A stretch of DNA of 64,000 nt from Tectiglobus sp965215755 (GCA_965215755.1 OZ244119.1:4278001-4342000); one strand, 5' to 3'. Shown: positions 1-9,321, counted from the first letter of the stretch. Numbers and translations are program-made. The notes: generated by a model not told the origin, from the sequence alone.

Positions 1-218
1 ACGGTTTGACGGAGCTTGTAGAACGAAGTGCGAATGCCGTAGCTTTCCCTCGCAACGCGAGAAAGGTTCTTGATCTCACAGTAGGGGGAAGCGTGATAGC
101 CGACGCCGTTAATCCACTGAAAGGCCCCCTTGCACTGAATTCCGGCATGCGCTGGAGCCGCCCCCATCATCGCAGTACTTGCAACGGCTAATGAGAGCGC
201 TGTGAGTGTTTTCTTCAT
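1..218 (-). CDS. small secreted protein, C-terminus cut by window edge
   Basis: The visible N-terminus is a clear Sec signal peptide: MKK, a hydrophobic core and a probable AHA cleavage site near residue 25. The mature part begins with a Cys-containing segment and has a second Cys in SPYCE at about residue 47, then a motif VARESYGIR. From memory this resembles a family of short alphaproteobacterial secreted proteins with paired cysteines and a conserved VARxYG motif of unknown function; that match was not computed. The start is ATG at 218 with an AGGAGA ribosome binding site just upstream. About 72 codons are visible. No function can be assigned. Confidence 0.75.
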   Translation of the reverse strand, partial: MKKTLTALSLAVASTAMMGAAPAHAGIQCKGAFQWINGVGYHASPYCEIKNLSRVARESYGIRTSFYKLRQT

Positions 219-541
219 GAAAGTTCTCCTGCTGCTAAGTTCACGTTCCATCGACACTTTGTGGTTCTGTCCGTCACCACGATGATTGAACCTTAAGAGC
301 AGTTTGATCTGGGGCACTGTTCCCTGGGAAACAGGTCAGGTCATGGCTTTGTTGTGATCCATCCCGCTACGGTAGCAACTGTTGCACCCGTTGTTTGTGA
401 AATGGCTCACGCGCACTCGAACTTATGTCCGGCTATTGCAACCGCTCCATGATATTCCTGGCATGCAGCTGGACCTGTCCTCGGGCAAAACCTTAGGCTG
501 GTGGTTCCTGTCGCTATGTCTGCCCCCATGGAGAATGACTG
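219..541. other. intergenic region, divergent promoters
   Basis: These 323 bases separate the minus-strand secreted-protein gene from the plus-strand SDR gene. I see no ORF with a ribosome binding site. The only structured element is the imperfect inverted repeat at 317-334, listed separately. The rest shows no recognisable RNA or repeat. Confidence 0.5.
317..334. promoter_or_regulatory. possible MarR-type operator half-match (imperfect palindrome)
   Basis: CTGTTCCC and GGAAACAG flank a central TG, giving an 8-2-8 inverted repeat with one mismatched pair. Spacing and core (TGTTCC, then A-rich ACA) resemble the perfect palindrome at 2030-2049 near the MarR gene. It lies about 210 bases upstream of the SDR gene, so a role as a second operator of the same regulator is only an inference. 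Confidence 0.3.
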
Positions 542-1336
542 ATGATGCCCGCTGAATACGATATCACTGGAAAGAAGGTTTTTGTAACGGGTGCCGGACG
601 CGGAATCGGAAAAGGAATTGCCCGAGTTCTGGCAGAAGCCGGAGCCGATGTCGCCATCAATGCGTTAACTCCGACTTATGTGACAGACCTTGCCAAGGAA
701 ATCTCTGACGACACCGGTCGCACAGTCGTGCCCATCATTGCTGACGTGACCAAGGCTGAAACAGCCAACGCAGCCATCCAGGAGGTCCTCGACACATTCG
801 GCAGGCTCGATGTCTTGGTCAATGCTCTCGGTGACTCGCTCAAAGAATCACTCGTCGGGCTACCGGACAGCGAAAAGGCCGGTCAGCCGATTTCCGACGA
901 TGACCTCAAATTCATTCTCGACATCAATCTAAGCGAAGCATTGTATTGCACCCGCGCAGTCGGCCCACACATGTTGGAGCGCCGTTCTGGCAAGGTCATC
1001 AACATCTCATCATGGACGGGCGTGCAAGGCGGCGGCAATCTTGTACTCTATACCGCTGCCAAGGCCGGCTTAGTTGGATTTACCCGCGCACAAGCACTGG
1101 AGTGGGCGCCTTACGGCATCCAGGTCAATTCAATCGCACCGGGCCTCTTTCCAGATATCATGACCGGCGGGCAAGAACGCTTCGACGAAATGACAGCGCG
1201 CGCGCAACAGACAGTACCTGTCGGCCGACACGGCGAATTGCGCGAAGCCGGCTTACTCGCTCTTTACCTGGCATCGTCCGCCTCTGACTACATGACCGGA
1301 CAAACCCTGATGCTCGATGGCGGCCTTGGCCTCTGA
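542..1336 (+). CDS. SDR-family NAD(P)-dependent oxidoreductase
   Basis: A classical short-chain dehydrogenase of 264 residues. The cofactor motif TGAGRGIGKG is at about residues 16-25, the NALG segment follows the fourth strand, and the catalytic Ser and YTAAK (Tyr near residue 170) are intact. The C-terminus has the usual GQTLMLDGG. It should oxidise or reduce an alcohol/carbonyl; the substrate is unknown. Start is the first of two adjacent ATGs; the second at 545 is equally possible. It converges on the MarR gene and opens the catabolic cluster. Confidence 0.88.
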   Translation: MMPAEYDITGKKVFVTGAGRGIGKGIARVLAEAGADVAINALTPTYVTDLAKEISDDTGRTVVPIIADVTKAETANAAIQEVLDTFGRLDVLVNALGDSLKESLVGLPDSEKAGQPISDDDLKFILDINLSEALYCTRAVGPHMLERRSGKVINISSWTGVQGGGNLVLYTAAKAGLVGFTRAQALEWAPYGIQVNSIAPGLFPDIMTGGQERFDEMTARAQQTVPVGRHGELREAGLLALYLASSASDYMTGQTLMLDGGLGL

Positions 1337-1408
1337 TGAGAAAACGTCAAGTCCGCGTCGCGGCTAACCAATCACGGCTGAGCACCCGTCTACACCACGT
1401 TAAGATTC

Positions 1409-1918
1409 CTAATCAGTTGCGCTCCCGACCAGCTTCGTCAGCAACCGGTCAAGCTGATTTCGCTCATCGGCATTGAGCACTGCCAGCAGTTCGGCTTGGC
1501 GTTGTTCAAATAGGGGAACAATCTCATTGTGTAGACGCTGCCCTTTTGGAGTGATCCTCAAAAGCGCCTGGCGTCCATCGGTTGGGTCCGGAGTGCGGGT
1601 CAGGTAGCCCTCCTCAAGCATTCGATGGACGGCACGCGAGATGGAATTGCGCGGTCGGCCGGTCACCTCTGCAACATCCTGAGCTGTCAGCTCCTCCACA
1701 TAGGAAAGGCAGAACAGAAGCAGGTACTCGCCCCGGCTCAACCCATGCAAGCGTTTCACATCATCGTAGACGGGAAGAACAAGCCTGTTCGCGAGATACG
1801 AGATACGAAACGTCTCTCGCACATCGTTCCGATCAAAAACAGCGCTGATGGAACGGCCAAGACGTTCAGCATCGGCATCCTTCGTCGCCACCAATTGATC
1901 CTGCTTCCTGCTTATCAT
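1409..1918 (-). CDS. MarR-family transcriptional regulator
   Basis: A winged-helix regulator of about 169 residues. It has the MarR core: LSRGEYLLL before the helix-turn-helix, ISRAVHRMLEEGYL as recognition helix, and the wing DPTDGRQ with the conserved D-x-R. Start is placed at ATG 1918; a TTG at 1930 in the same frame is an alternative with no better ribosome binding site. It is divergent from the PhyH-type dioxygenase gene, and a perfect 9-2-9 palindrome lies between them. Autoregulation plus control of the dioxygenase by a small aromatic or acyl ligand is the typical MarR arrangement, but the ligand is unknown. Confidence 0.88.
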   Translation of the reverse strand: MISRKQDQLVATKDADAERLGRSISAVFDRNDVRETFRISYLANRLVLPVYDDVKRLHGLSRGEYLLLFCLSYVEELTAQDVAEVTGRPRNSISRAVHRMLEEGYLTRTPDPTDGRQALLRITPKGQRLHNEIVPLFEQRQAELLAVLNADERNQLDRLLTKLVGSATD

Positions 1919-2029
1919 TGCATCCGGCAATCTGCCACCAATCCGACAATCCAGACTGCGGAGACCATGGTCAATTCGGCGTTTAACCGCAACGCGCCAC
2001 TCCGCCCGTCAAATCCTGCGCATTGACAC

Positions 2030-2049
2030 ATTGTTCCATTTGGAACAAT
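2030..2049. promoter_or_regulatory. perfect palindromic operator, likely MarR binding site
   Basis: ATTGTTCCA is followed by TT and its exact reverse complement TGGAACAAT: two 9-base arms around a 2-base centre. Size and symmetry fit a MarR dimer. It sits between the start of the MarR gene and the start of the PhyH-type gene at 2142, so it can control both. Nothing else in this gap is structured. Confidence 0.7.
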
Positions 2050-2141
2050 ACTCATTCGACAGGCAGCCGCGCCGATACACATCCACTCGGAACCGCAAGC
2101 GACTGATGCGGTTCTGCGATCGACACATTGAGGGATCAACC

Positions 2142-3047
2142 ATGACACCGGAAGACATACTCGATTGCCCTGCGCGCATCCTCACCCAGGCTCAGCGCGA
2201 ACACTACTTTGAACGTGGCTACGTCAGTGTTGAGAGCCTCGTTCCTCAAGATGTGCTTGCCAGTCTTGTCGAAGTGACTAATCAGTTTGTTGATGCCAGC
2301 CGCCAAGAAAACAAAGCCGGGAAGGTGTTTGATATTGGACCGGGCCACAGCGCGGACAATCCAGTGCTGCGCAGGCTCAAGCAGCCAGATGACAGGCACG
2401 CAACGTATTGGAAGTTTGCCAAAGGAATTGTTGCTGACGTCGCGGCCGATCTGGTCGGCCCCAACGTCGTGTTTCACCACTCCAAACTGAATTTCAAATG
2501 GTTTGATGAAAGTGATACGGTGAAGTGGCACCAGGACATTCAGTTCTTCCCGCACACCAACTACAATGTCATTACGATCGGCTGTTATCTGGCTGACACG
2601 GACATGAGCAATGGACCGCTCGCAGTCAAACCAGGCTCACACAACCAGCCCCTGTTCGACCAATATGACAAAGACGGCAACTGGACCGGCATGCTCAGCG
2701 ATGATGACGCGCAATCCATTGACATGGGTGACGTCGAGTATCTCACAGGACGGGCTGGATCGATCACAGTTCATAATGCCCGCACCTTGCATTATTCGCC
2801 GTCCAGCAAATCACCTATCCCACGCCCGCTCCTGCTCAACTGCTATACATCTGCCGACGCCAAACCTTACACCCCTCATCCCGATCCTTCGTCACACACC
2901 TATGAGATTGTACGTGGTGAACAAGTGACCTGGGCGTTCCACGATCCACGTCCGTGCCAGGTCCCTCCAGACTGGTCACGCGGATATACATCGATTTACG
3001 CAGCTCAATCCGGCGAGGATAATACGCAATCTGGCGGGATGATGTGA
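2142..3047 (+). CDS. PhyH-type Fe(II)/2-oxoglutarate dioxygenase
   Basis: A 301-residue member of the phytanoyl-CoA dioxygenase family. The iron-binding HxD is in WHQDIQF near residue 130, the distal His is in the segment TVHNARTLHYS (about 210-217), and the 2-oxoglutarate-binding Arg follows in PRPLLLN. These enzymes hydroxylate an acyl-CoA or a small free substrate. The start is ATG 2142, preceded by GAGGGA at 2129-2134; upstream in-frame sequence back to 2031 runs through the operator and is not likely coding. It is divergent from the MarR gene and probably controlled by it. It converges on the dehydrogenase gene that follows, with only 27 bases between. Confidence 0.85.
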   Translation: MTPEDILDCPARILTQAQREHYFERGYVSVESLVPQDVLASLVEVTNQFVDASRQENKAGKVFDIGPGHSADNPVLRRLKQPDDRHATYWKFAKGIVADVAADLVGPNVVFHHSKLNFKWFDESDTVKWHQDIQFFPHTNYNVITIGCYLADTDMSNGPLAVKPGSHNQPLFDQYDKDGNWTGMLSDDDAQSIDMGDVEYLTGRAGSITVHNARTLHYSPSSKSPIPRPLLLNCYTSADAKPYTPHPDPSSHTYEIVRGEQVTWAFHDPRPCQVPPDWSRGYTSIYAAQSGEDNTQSGGMM

Positions 3048-3074
3048 CAACATCTGTAAGGCCTGCTCTATCAC

Positions 3075-4046
3075 CTACTTCAACTTGACATCACCTGGGG
3101 CAGGAGGATCACGCTCAAAGACTTCTTTGATGCGCTCCTGCTCGACATCGATCTCAACGCCGGCGCGCTCAATCTGCAGCATCATCGGCGAGCGCGAATC
3201 CAAGGCATCCCAACCCCGTGCCATGGCCTCACTCATGTCGGCATAGGCCATGTTGGCCAGTCGCATCGGAACGCCAAGCTCGCGACCGAGTTCCGTTGCA
3301 AGCGTCATGTCCTTGAATGCCAGCTTGAGGGCGAATGCCGGAGGCTCATACTTATTGGGTAGAAACTGAGCCGCCAACCGATCGAATGCCCGACCACGCC
3401 CACCAGCTCCCGTGCGGACTGCTTCCCACAACGCCAAAGGCTCGACGCCGCCTTTGACACCCATGGTAAAGACTTCGGCAAGCGCGGTCTGCACCGCATA
3501 GCCGGCACAATTGTGAACCAGCTTGGCAACTGAACCGGCGCCGATTTCCCCGATGTATCTGGCTTGGTCGGCAAAGGCATCAAGGAAAACCTTGTGCTCG
3601 TCAAACTGCGCCTTGGGCCCACCGACCCAGATTGCCAACTGACCGGTGCGCGCTCCTCCAGGCCCACCACTCACCGGCGCATCCAGAAAATGTCGTCCGG
3701 CCTGCGCGTAGACATCTCCAATCTCGCGGACAACACGTGGCGCATTTGTCGACAAGTCAAAAACGGAAGCCCCTTCTTTCAATCCGCCAAGGAGGCCTGA
3801 GTCCGGATCCGTCGCGACAGCTTCCACATCTTTGGGTCCGGGCAGTGAAAGAAAAACAACATCACATTGCCCGGCCAGCGATCGCGGACTATCAGCCCAT
3901 TCCGCACCATCCTGAACGAGCGGATCAGCTGCGGCGCGATTGATATCATGCACGACGAACCCATGGTTTGATGTCTTGAGGTACTTGCCCAGGTTCGCCG
4001 CCATGAAGGCGCCCATGGTTCCCAAACCGATAAAGCCGACTTTCAT
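3075..4046 (-). CDS. 3-hydroxyisobutyrate dehydrogenase-like beta-hydroxyacid dehydrogenase
   Basis: 323 residues. The N-terminal Rossmann motif is GFIGLGTMGAFMA, the substrate loop DAPVSGGPGGA is intact, and the catalytic Lys is in GAGSVAKLVHN near residue 175. This is the layout of the 3-hydroxyisobutyrate/tartronate-semialdehyde/6-phosphogluconate-like family, which oxidises 3-hydroxy acids with NAD(P). The start ATG 4046 has GGGGAGA upstream; sequence further upstream in the same frame lacks a ribosome binding site. It is divergent from the acyl-CoA synthetase gene. The exact substrate cannot be read from sequence. Confidence 0.87.
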   Translation of the reverse strand: MKVGFIGLGTMGAFMAANLGKYLKTSNHGFVVHDINRAAADPLVQDGAEWADSPRSLAGQCDVVFLSLPGPKDVEAVATDPDSGLLGGLKEGASVFDLSTNAPRVVREIGDVYAQAGRHFLDAPVSGGPGGARTGQLAIWVGGPKAQFDEHKVFLDAFADQARYIGEIGAGSVAKLVHNCAGYAVQTALAEVFTMGVKGGVEPLALWEAVRTGAGGRGRAFDRLAAQFLPNKYEPPAFALKLAFKDMTLATELGRELGVPMRLANMAYADMSEAMARGWDALDSRSPMMLQIERAGVEIDVEQERIKEVFERDPPAPGDVKLK

Positions 4047-4290
4047 TGCGATTGTCTCCCCATAGATATTGTCGTGGCTGGATGTGGAGACATACTGCCA
4101 AATGGCGCCGTAACAGTGCAACCACTCTCACAAATATCAGCCGGTTGCAGCTTTGCGGGATACCATGCAAGCTGATCACCATCCGTCGATCGCTCGCAAA
4201 CGTCCTCATTGGCCGTTTCACTTGACGCCAGCCAGCACCTGAATAGGCTGTCAGAAAACGAACAATCCGCCTGCCGGGAGGGCGTCCAGA

Positions 4291-5850
4291 ATGTATATGA
4301 CCCAGGCTTTGCACCGGGCTGCGAAACTGTATCCGGAAGAGCCTGCGCTCATATCCGAGCACCGCAGCTTTACATGGTCAGAGATGATCGATCGCGTTGC
4401 CCGGCTGGCAGGCGCATTGCGTCAGTTGGGATTACAGACCGAAAACCGGGTCGCAATGCTGTCGCTCAATTCGGACCGCTACGCCGAATATTACTATGCA
4501 ACATTCTGGGCCGGCGCCAACGTCGTGCCAATGAATATCCGATGGTCCATCCCCGAGCACGTCTACTCAATCAAGGATTCGGAATCACGTTTTCTCATCG
4601 TGGATGGCAACTTCGCAGAGGCCGGCGCGGAGATCGCCCGCCAGTGTCCTTCAGTTGAGTTCGTGATCTATGCCGGCGATGGTGAAACACCTACCGGAAT
4701 GCTGAACTACGAGGATCTGATCAGCGATGCCCAGCCCATTCGAGATGCTGCGCGCAATGGCGAAGCGTTAGCCGGCATCTTCTACACGGGCGGAACGACG
4801 GGTTTTCCGAAAGGTGTCATCCTTCCACATCGGGCGTTATGGACAAGTGCTGTCTGCTTCGGTTCCGGCGGTTCGGTAACCGCAGGCGACAGGACACTCC
4901 ACGCTGCACCGATGTTCCATATCGCCGGCAGCGCGATGTTGTTCTCACTCACTACGTTTGGCGGCTCGCACGTATTCATTCCCGGCTTCGAGCCATCTGC
5001 ATTTCTGAAAGCAACCCAGGCATTCAAACCGAACATCACGTTGCTGGTTCCCACAATGATCGGCATGCTGTTGCAAAGTCCGGATCTTGAGCAGACCGAT
5101 ACCAGCAGCCTGACGCGCCTGATATACGGAGCCTCCCCGATAACTCAGGCCATCTTGAAAGAAGCCATGGCAAAGATGCCCGAGACCCGTTTCATTCATG
5201 CCTATGGTCAGACTGAGCTCGCTCCGCTCGTCACGCTTCTCGGTTCCGAGTACCATGTTCTAGACGGACCGAAATCAGAAAAGATCCAATCGGTAGGTCA
5301 GCCGGTCGTTTCAGTCGAACTTGAAGTCGTTGACGAGAATGACAACGAGGTACCGCGCGGCACTGTCGGCGAAGTTCGCGTCCGGGGAGCCAATGCAATG
5401 CACGGCTATTGGCGCAAACCTGAGCAAACAGCCGAAACCTTGCGCGATGGCTGGGTCTACACTGGCGACGGTGGGTACATGGATAAAGACGGCTTCGTCT
5501 ACATCGTCGACAGGGTCAAGGATATGGTCATCACCGGCGGAGAGAACGTCTTTTCGGCAGAGGTCGAAAACGCGATCATGCAGTTTCCCGGCCTCGCGGA
5601 ATGTGCGGTGATTGGCATCCCTGATGACAAATGGGGCGAAACCGTCCATGCCATTGTCGTCCCCCGCGAAGGCGAAACCCCGGACCCAGAAGCGATCATG
5701 GCCCATTGCCGCGAATTAATTGCCGGTTACAAATGTCCTCGCAGTGTTTCCATCCGCGCAGAAGCGCTGCCGAAATCCGGAGCCGGCAAGATCCAGAAAT
5801 TCGAACTTCGGGCGCCCTACTGGGAGGGCCGCGATCGGCAGGTGAGTTAG
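4291..5850 (+). CDS. AMP-forming acyl-CoA synthetase (class I adenylate-forming)
   Basis: 519 residues with all adenylation motifs: P-loop YTGGTTGFPKG near residue 165, AYGQTE (about 309), YTGDGGYMDKDGF (about 390) and the C-terminal catalytic Lys in PKSGAGKIQ near residue 498. It activates a carboxylic acid to its acyl-CoA with ATP. GGGAGGG lies upstream; ATG 4291 and ATG 4297 are both possible starts. It is followed at 56 bases by a beta-propeller-like gene and then an SDR gene, all on the plus strand. This suggests that a carboxylic acid enters the pathway here as a CoA thioester. Confidence 0.9.
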   Translation: MYMTQALHRAAKLYPEEPALISEHRSFTWSEMIDRVARLAGALRQLGLQTENRVAMLSLNSDRYAEYYYATFWAGANVVPMNIRWSIPEHVYSIKDSESRFLIVDGNFAEAGAEIARQCPSVEFVIYAGDGETPTGMLNYEDLISDAQPIRDAARNGEALAGIFYTGGTTGFPKGVILPHRALWTSAVCFGSGGSVTAGDRTLHAAPMFHIAGSAMLFSLTTFGGSHVFIPGFEPSAFLKATQAFKPNITLLVPTMIGMLLQSPDLEQTDTSSLTRLIYGASPITQAILKEAMAKMPETRFIHAYGQTELAPLVTLLGSEYHVLDGPKSEKIQSVGQPVVSVELEVVDENDNEVPRGTVGEVRVRGANAMHGYWRKPEQTAETLRDGWVYTGDGGYMDKDGFVYIVDRVKDMVITGGENVFSAEVENAIMQFPGLAECAVIGIPDDKWGETVHAIVVPREGETPDPEAIMAHCRELIAGYKCPRSVSIRAEALPKSGAGKIQKFELRAPYWEGRDRQVS

Positions 5851-5906
5851 CCAAGCCATGGTGCACGAGTGTGTTGGCTCCCTGCTGATCACAAGGATTA
5901 GAATGC

Positions 5907-7235
5907 ATGTCGACACAATTGGACCGTGCCTCTCCGCTTCCGGGATATTTCCCCTCACCTTGGCCGGTCGAATGCGGTGGCAATCGCAGGCAGAAAGCAT
6001 CAGTCGGTGGCCTGCACGCCCGCGGAGCAACGCCTGTTGTCACAACCTCCGTCAACGGCCGCTGGAATGTCATGATGATCCGTCGCGGTCCCGGCGAACT
6101 TTATATGGGCGGCACCATGCCGGCGTTTACAGGTCCACCACCATTTGGCTGGATGCAGCGGCTTGACCCGGAAACTCTTGAGGTGCTGGCACAGTCGCCG
6201 GAGTTGCCATGTGGTGAGCACGTCTGGTGTGGCGCGATCGCAGCACATGAGAACGGAGACATCATCAAGGTCAACGGCAACTACATGCATCGCCTGGATG
6301 AAACTTGCCAGGTTGTGGTCGAGCGTCAGCTGCCGGTCAACCAAGCACACAACGGTTTGCTCATACTATCTGACGGCAGCATCGTGACCAAGGATTTGCG
6401 TCTGGCCGGCCAGGGTCCATCGACCATTACGCGGTTACACCCGGACGGACTGGAAGTCATCGGCGAACCTTTGGCCCTGCCTGAAGGCTCTATGGGACGG
6501 ATCGCAAGCGACCTGACCGACCTAGGGGAATTCATCTACATCCCCGGCATCGAACACGTCTGGCGCATCCGTGTCGAAGCTGACAGCATGACAGTCGATC
6601 GAGATTGGTCACCTCGTTACCGATCCGAAGCCGTTGGCACGCAGGGATTATCGTGGGACGGCTGCATATCAAATGATGCGCTTTGGCTCATGGATTGCGG
6701 TGACATCGACTCGCTGCGCGCCATCTATGGCGAACATCCAAATGGCCGCTTCACTGAACCGAGCGATAAGCTGAGTTGGCGACGCACGGCACCATGGAGC
6801 GGACCACAGCGATTACTACGCATCGGTCTGAACGACGGTTCCGTTCAGGAAATTGCGCCCTTCGGCACGCCTGGCGGCGGGATCATCGCACCCCCGGTTC
6901 ACGTACCTGAACTGGACCTATGCATCGCTTGGGACAGCATTAACGGTGGTATTGTAGGTGTCTCGACAGCGAACAATGAACTGAACGTTAGTTGGCTCCT
7001 TGACGCCCGAGCCTCCATGCAGCCCGTGGTCTTTCCTGAGACCGGTGAGCTGGTGATCAACGATTTTGATGGCAAAGACGACAAGTTGATTGTCGTCGAT
7101 ATGACGAGTGGTGAACTGATCAGCCGGATCAGCACGGGTTCGCGCCTCGCAAACGGAATGTTTCTCACCGCTGGTGGAAACCGCGATATCTATTATTGTT
7201 CGACATTTGCCTGCGCCCGAGTGCATTGGCAGTAG
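5907..7235 (+). CDS. beta-propeller-like protein of unknown function
   Basis: 442 residues, no signal peptide or membrane segment. The sequence is rich in short beta-strand repeats ending in DG, with segments such as HNGLLILSDGSIVTKD and ELVINDFDGKDDKL, as in SMP-30/PQQ-dehydrogenase-like propellers. I do not recognise a specific family. AAGGA precedes ATG 5907. It lies between an acyl-CoA synthetase and an SDR on the same strand, so a lactonase or scaffold role in the same pathway is conceivable but unproven. Confidence 0.75.
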   Translation: MSTQLDRASPLPGYFPSPWPVECGGNRRQKASVGGLHARGATPVVTTSVNGRWNVMMIRRGPGELYMGGTMPAFTGPPPFGWMQRLDPETLEVLAQSPELPCGEHVWCGAIAAHENGDIIKVNGNYMHRLDETCQVVVERQLPVNQAHNGLLILSDGSIVTKDLRLAGQGPSTITRLHPDGLEVIGEPLALPEGSMGRIASDLTDLGEFIYIPGIEHVWRIRVEADSMTVDRDWSPRYRSEAVGTQGLSWDGCISNDALWLMDCGDIDSLRAIYGEHPNGRFTEPSDKLSWRRTAPWSGPQRLLRIGLNDGSVQEIAPFGTPGGGIIAPPVHVPELDLCIAWDSINGGIVGVSTANNELNVSWLLDARASMQPVVFPETGELVINDFDGKDDKLIVVDMTSGELISRISTGSRLANGMFLTAGGNRDIYYCSTFACARVHWQ

Positions 7236-7330
7236 GCTCATGAAGCTTTTTCGCCTGACGCTTGCTGTCAACCACGCCCCAAATAGCGCTAAGCATCACG
7301 TCCACGACACCAGAGACCAAGGTAGACCAA

Positions 7331-8038
7331 ATGAGCAATCCAACACGTCACTGCCTCCTCATTGGCATCGGAGCCGGCACCGGTGCAGCATGCGCCCGTC
7401 GATTCTCTGAAGCCGACTACAAGGTTTCGATGATCGCGCGCAGTGAAGAAAGACTATCCGGCTTCGCAAATGAAATACCCAATACAGTTCCTTACGTAGC
7501 CGATATCGCCAATGCCAACGGTTTTCGCCAGACACTCGAGACCATACGAGTGGAACAAGGCTTGCCCGATGTCATCATCTTCAATGCAACCCAGGCAACC
7601 GGCGGCACCTATGCCGACATACCGTTCGAAAAGTTCGAGCGCAACTTCCGGGTCAATGCTGGCGGCCTCTTGACGACGGCACAAGTCTTTGGTCCGCATA
7701 TGGCCGAGCGCCGAGATGGTGCCATTGTTGTCACGGGCAATACAGCTGCAACGCGCGGCAAACCTAACTATGTCGGCTGGGCTCCAACCAAGGCCGCTCA
7801 GCGCAATCTGGCAGAGGCTCTCGCGCGTGACCTCGGCCCTAAAGGCGTGCACGTCGCCTATGTCATCATCGACGCGGTCATTGATATGCCGTTCGCCCGA
7901 CGCCGCCGCGGGCATCTGCCCGACGAGGCATTCGCCAAGCCTGCCGATCTCGCGGATCAGATCTACAATGTCGCGCATCAACCGAAGTCGGCTTGGTCAT
8001 TTCTGGTTGAATTGCGCCCGTTTGGCGAAGAGTGGTGA
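7331..8038 (+). CDS. SDR-family protein lacking the catalytic tyrosine
   Basis: 235 residues from ATG 7331 (AAGGT upstream). The N-terminal glycine motif GIGAGTGAACARRF binds the nucleotide and an ARSEERL follows the second strand. At the catalytic site the usual Y-x-x-x-K reads W-A-P-T-K (codons TGG GCT CCA ACC AAG), so Lys is kept and Tyr is replaced by Trp. The C-terminal part GPKGVHVAYVIIDAVID is typical of an atypical SDR subfamily in which this Tyr is often absent. Catalysis by the standard mechanism is therefore doubtful. It converges on the alpha/beta hydrolase gene with a 9-base gap. Confidence 0.85.
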   Translation: MSNPTRHCLLIGIGAGTGAACARRFSEADYKVSMIARSEERLSGFANEIPNTVPYVADIANANGFRQTLETIRVEQGLPDVIIFNATQATGGTYADIPFEKFERNFRVNAGGLLTTAQVFGPHMAERRDGAIVVTGNTAATRGKPNYVGWAPTKAAQRNLAEALARDLGPKGVHVAYVIIDAVIDMPFARRRRGHLPDEAFAKPADLADQIYNVAHQPKSAWSFLVELRPFGEEW

Positions 8039-8047
8039 ATAGGCGCA

Positions 8048-9034
8048 CTAAGTCAGCGCCTCCGCTCCGGGCGCGTCCTCTTCCAGGAATTGCTGTACAG
8101 ACCGAAACAACAGCATCCGATTGCGCTCCATCATGATTGAGTGCGTACCACCACTCACAATGGACAGCCGCTTCCACGGAGCATTGGTCAAAAGTGGATA
8201 AATGGACTGAGCCATATAGGGCGGTGTGTCGTTGTCCCATTCACCAACCGTCACTAGCACCGGCACGGTGATGTCTGCTGGGTTGTAAAGCGGCTTGCCC
8301 ACATTCCAGTACTCAGCACCATCCTGAACAACACCATTTGGTGCCCGGATGGTGTCACCATTACTCTCTGCGTCTGAAGCTGCGGTGGCTTGCCACCAGT
8401 CTTCAAACCAAGCGGCCGGCATCACTTCATCTTTAATCGCATCAGGCAAACCACCTTGACGACGTTTCTTAGTCGCGTCTTTGGTGACCGTCCGATAGGC
8501 ACCAAGCTGCCCCTGGACATGAATCGGCGACGGACCAGATTGCGTGCGGTCCCAAACCGGAGCATAGAGCGCTAGTCTTTCAACATTGTCGTTGTTGCCG
8601 GCTGTATAAGTCGAAGTAATGGCCGTACCCCATGACCAGCCAACCAATACCACGCGGTCCACCTGGCGACGCTGTCGAACAAAATCAACGACAACACCGA
8701 GACAGCCTGCTGCCTCATGAGTTCGCATGAACGGCGGATTACTTTCCGCCGGCTCACTCATCTGTTGCGGCCGCTCGGAATGGCCATATCCCGGCAGATC
8801 AAGGCAATACGTATCAAACCCGCGCTGTGCCACATAGTCCATCCATGACAGCCCATTGAACGGCAGGTCGAACGCCGCTGAACCGTATGTCGCGCCGTGC
8901 TGAAAGATAACTACTCTATCGGACGTAAATCGTTCGTCGCCGGCCGGTCGCTTGTTGCGGACAAATATGCGTCCCCACTTGGGGTGATGCACTTCGAGGT
9001 CTTCGCCAATAAGTGCATTGGTTTGATCCGACAT
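8048..9034 (-). CDS. alpha/beta hydrolase
   Basis: 328 residues. The nucleophile elbow is GWSWG in VVLVGWSWGTAIT, an HGATYG oxyanion-type segment comes earlier, and the C-terminal Asp (TVGEWDNDTP) and His (GGTHSIM) complete a plausible triad. No signal peptide, so cytoplasmic. Substrate unknown; ester, lactone or C-C bond hydrolysis are all possible. ATG 9034 has GAGGAG at the right distance; a TTG six bases upstream overlaps that site and is rejected. It is divergent from the third SDR gene. Confidence 0.86.
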   Translation of the reverse strand: MSDQTNALIGEDLEVHHPKWGRIFVRNKRPAGDERFTSDRVVIFQHGATYGSAAFDLPFNGLSWMDYVAQRGFDTYCLDLPGYGHSERPQQMSEPAESNPPFMRTHEAAGCLGVVVDFVRQRRQVDRVVLVGWSWGTAITSTYTAGNNDNVERLALYAPVWDRTQSGPSPIHVQGQLGAYRTVTKDATKKRRQGGLPDAIKDEVMPAAWFEDWWQATAASDAESNGDTIRAPNGVVQDGAEYWNVGKPLYNPADITVPVLVTVGEWDNDTPPYMAQSIYPLLTNAPWKRLSIVSGGTHSIMMERNRMLLFRSVQQFLEEDAPGAEALT

Positions 9035-9321
9035 CGCCAACTCCTCAATCCATCACTTGGAGGTTGGGCAAGCTTCTCCTGCTGCCCCCAGAACATGTGA
9101 AGCCTTTCTGCCAAAGGCGACCGATCTGGAAAAGAAAAGAGTTGCATTTGCGCCGGTAGCTAGCAGCTCAAGCCCCAACCTTTGGTTGGCTGAACGACAA
9201 TCATCCGCTGCAGGATGGTTTTCGCCCCCGTTATCCGGCGAAGTTGCCCTGCCGACGTCTTGTCAGGGCTCGCAATCAATGTGACCGTACGCCGGGAGAA
9301 CTTCAACGAGAGTGAAAAATC

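Noticed and set aside
9175..9189. CCAACC-TTT-GGTTGG palindrome in the hydrolase/SDR divergent gap
   Set aside because: Only six-base arms, with no related copy nearby; insufficient for an operator call.
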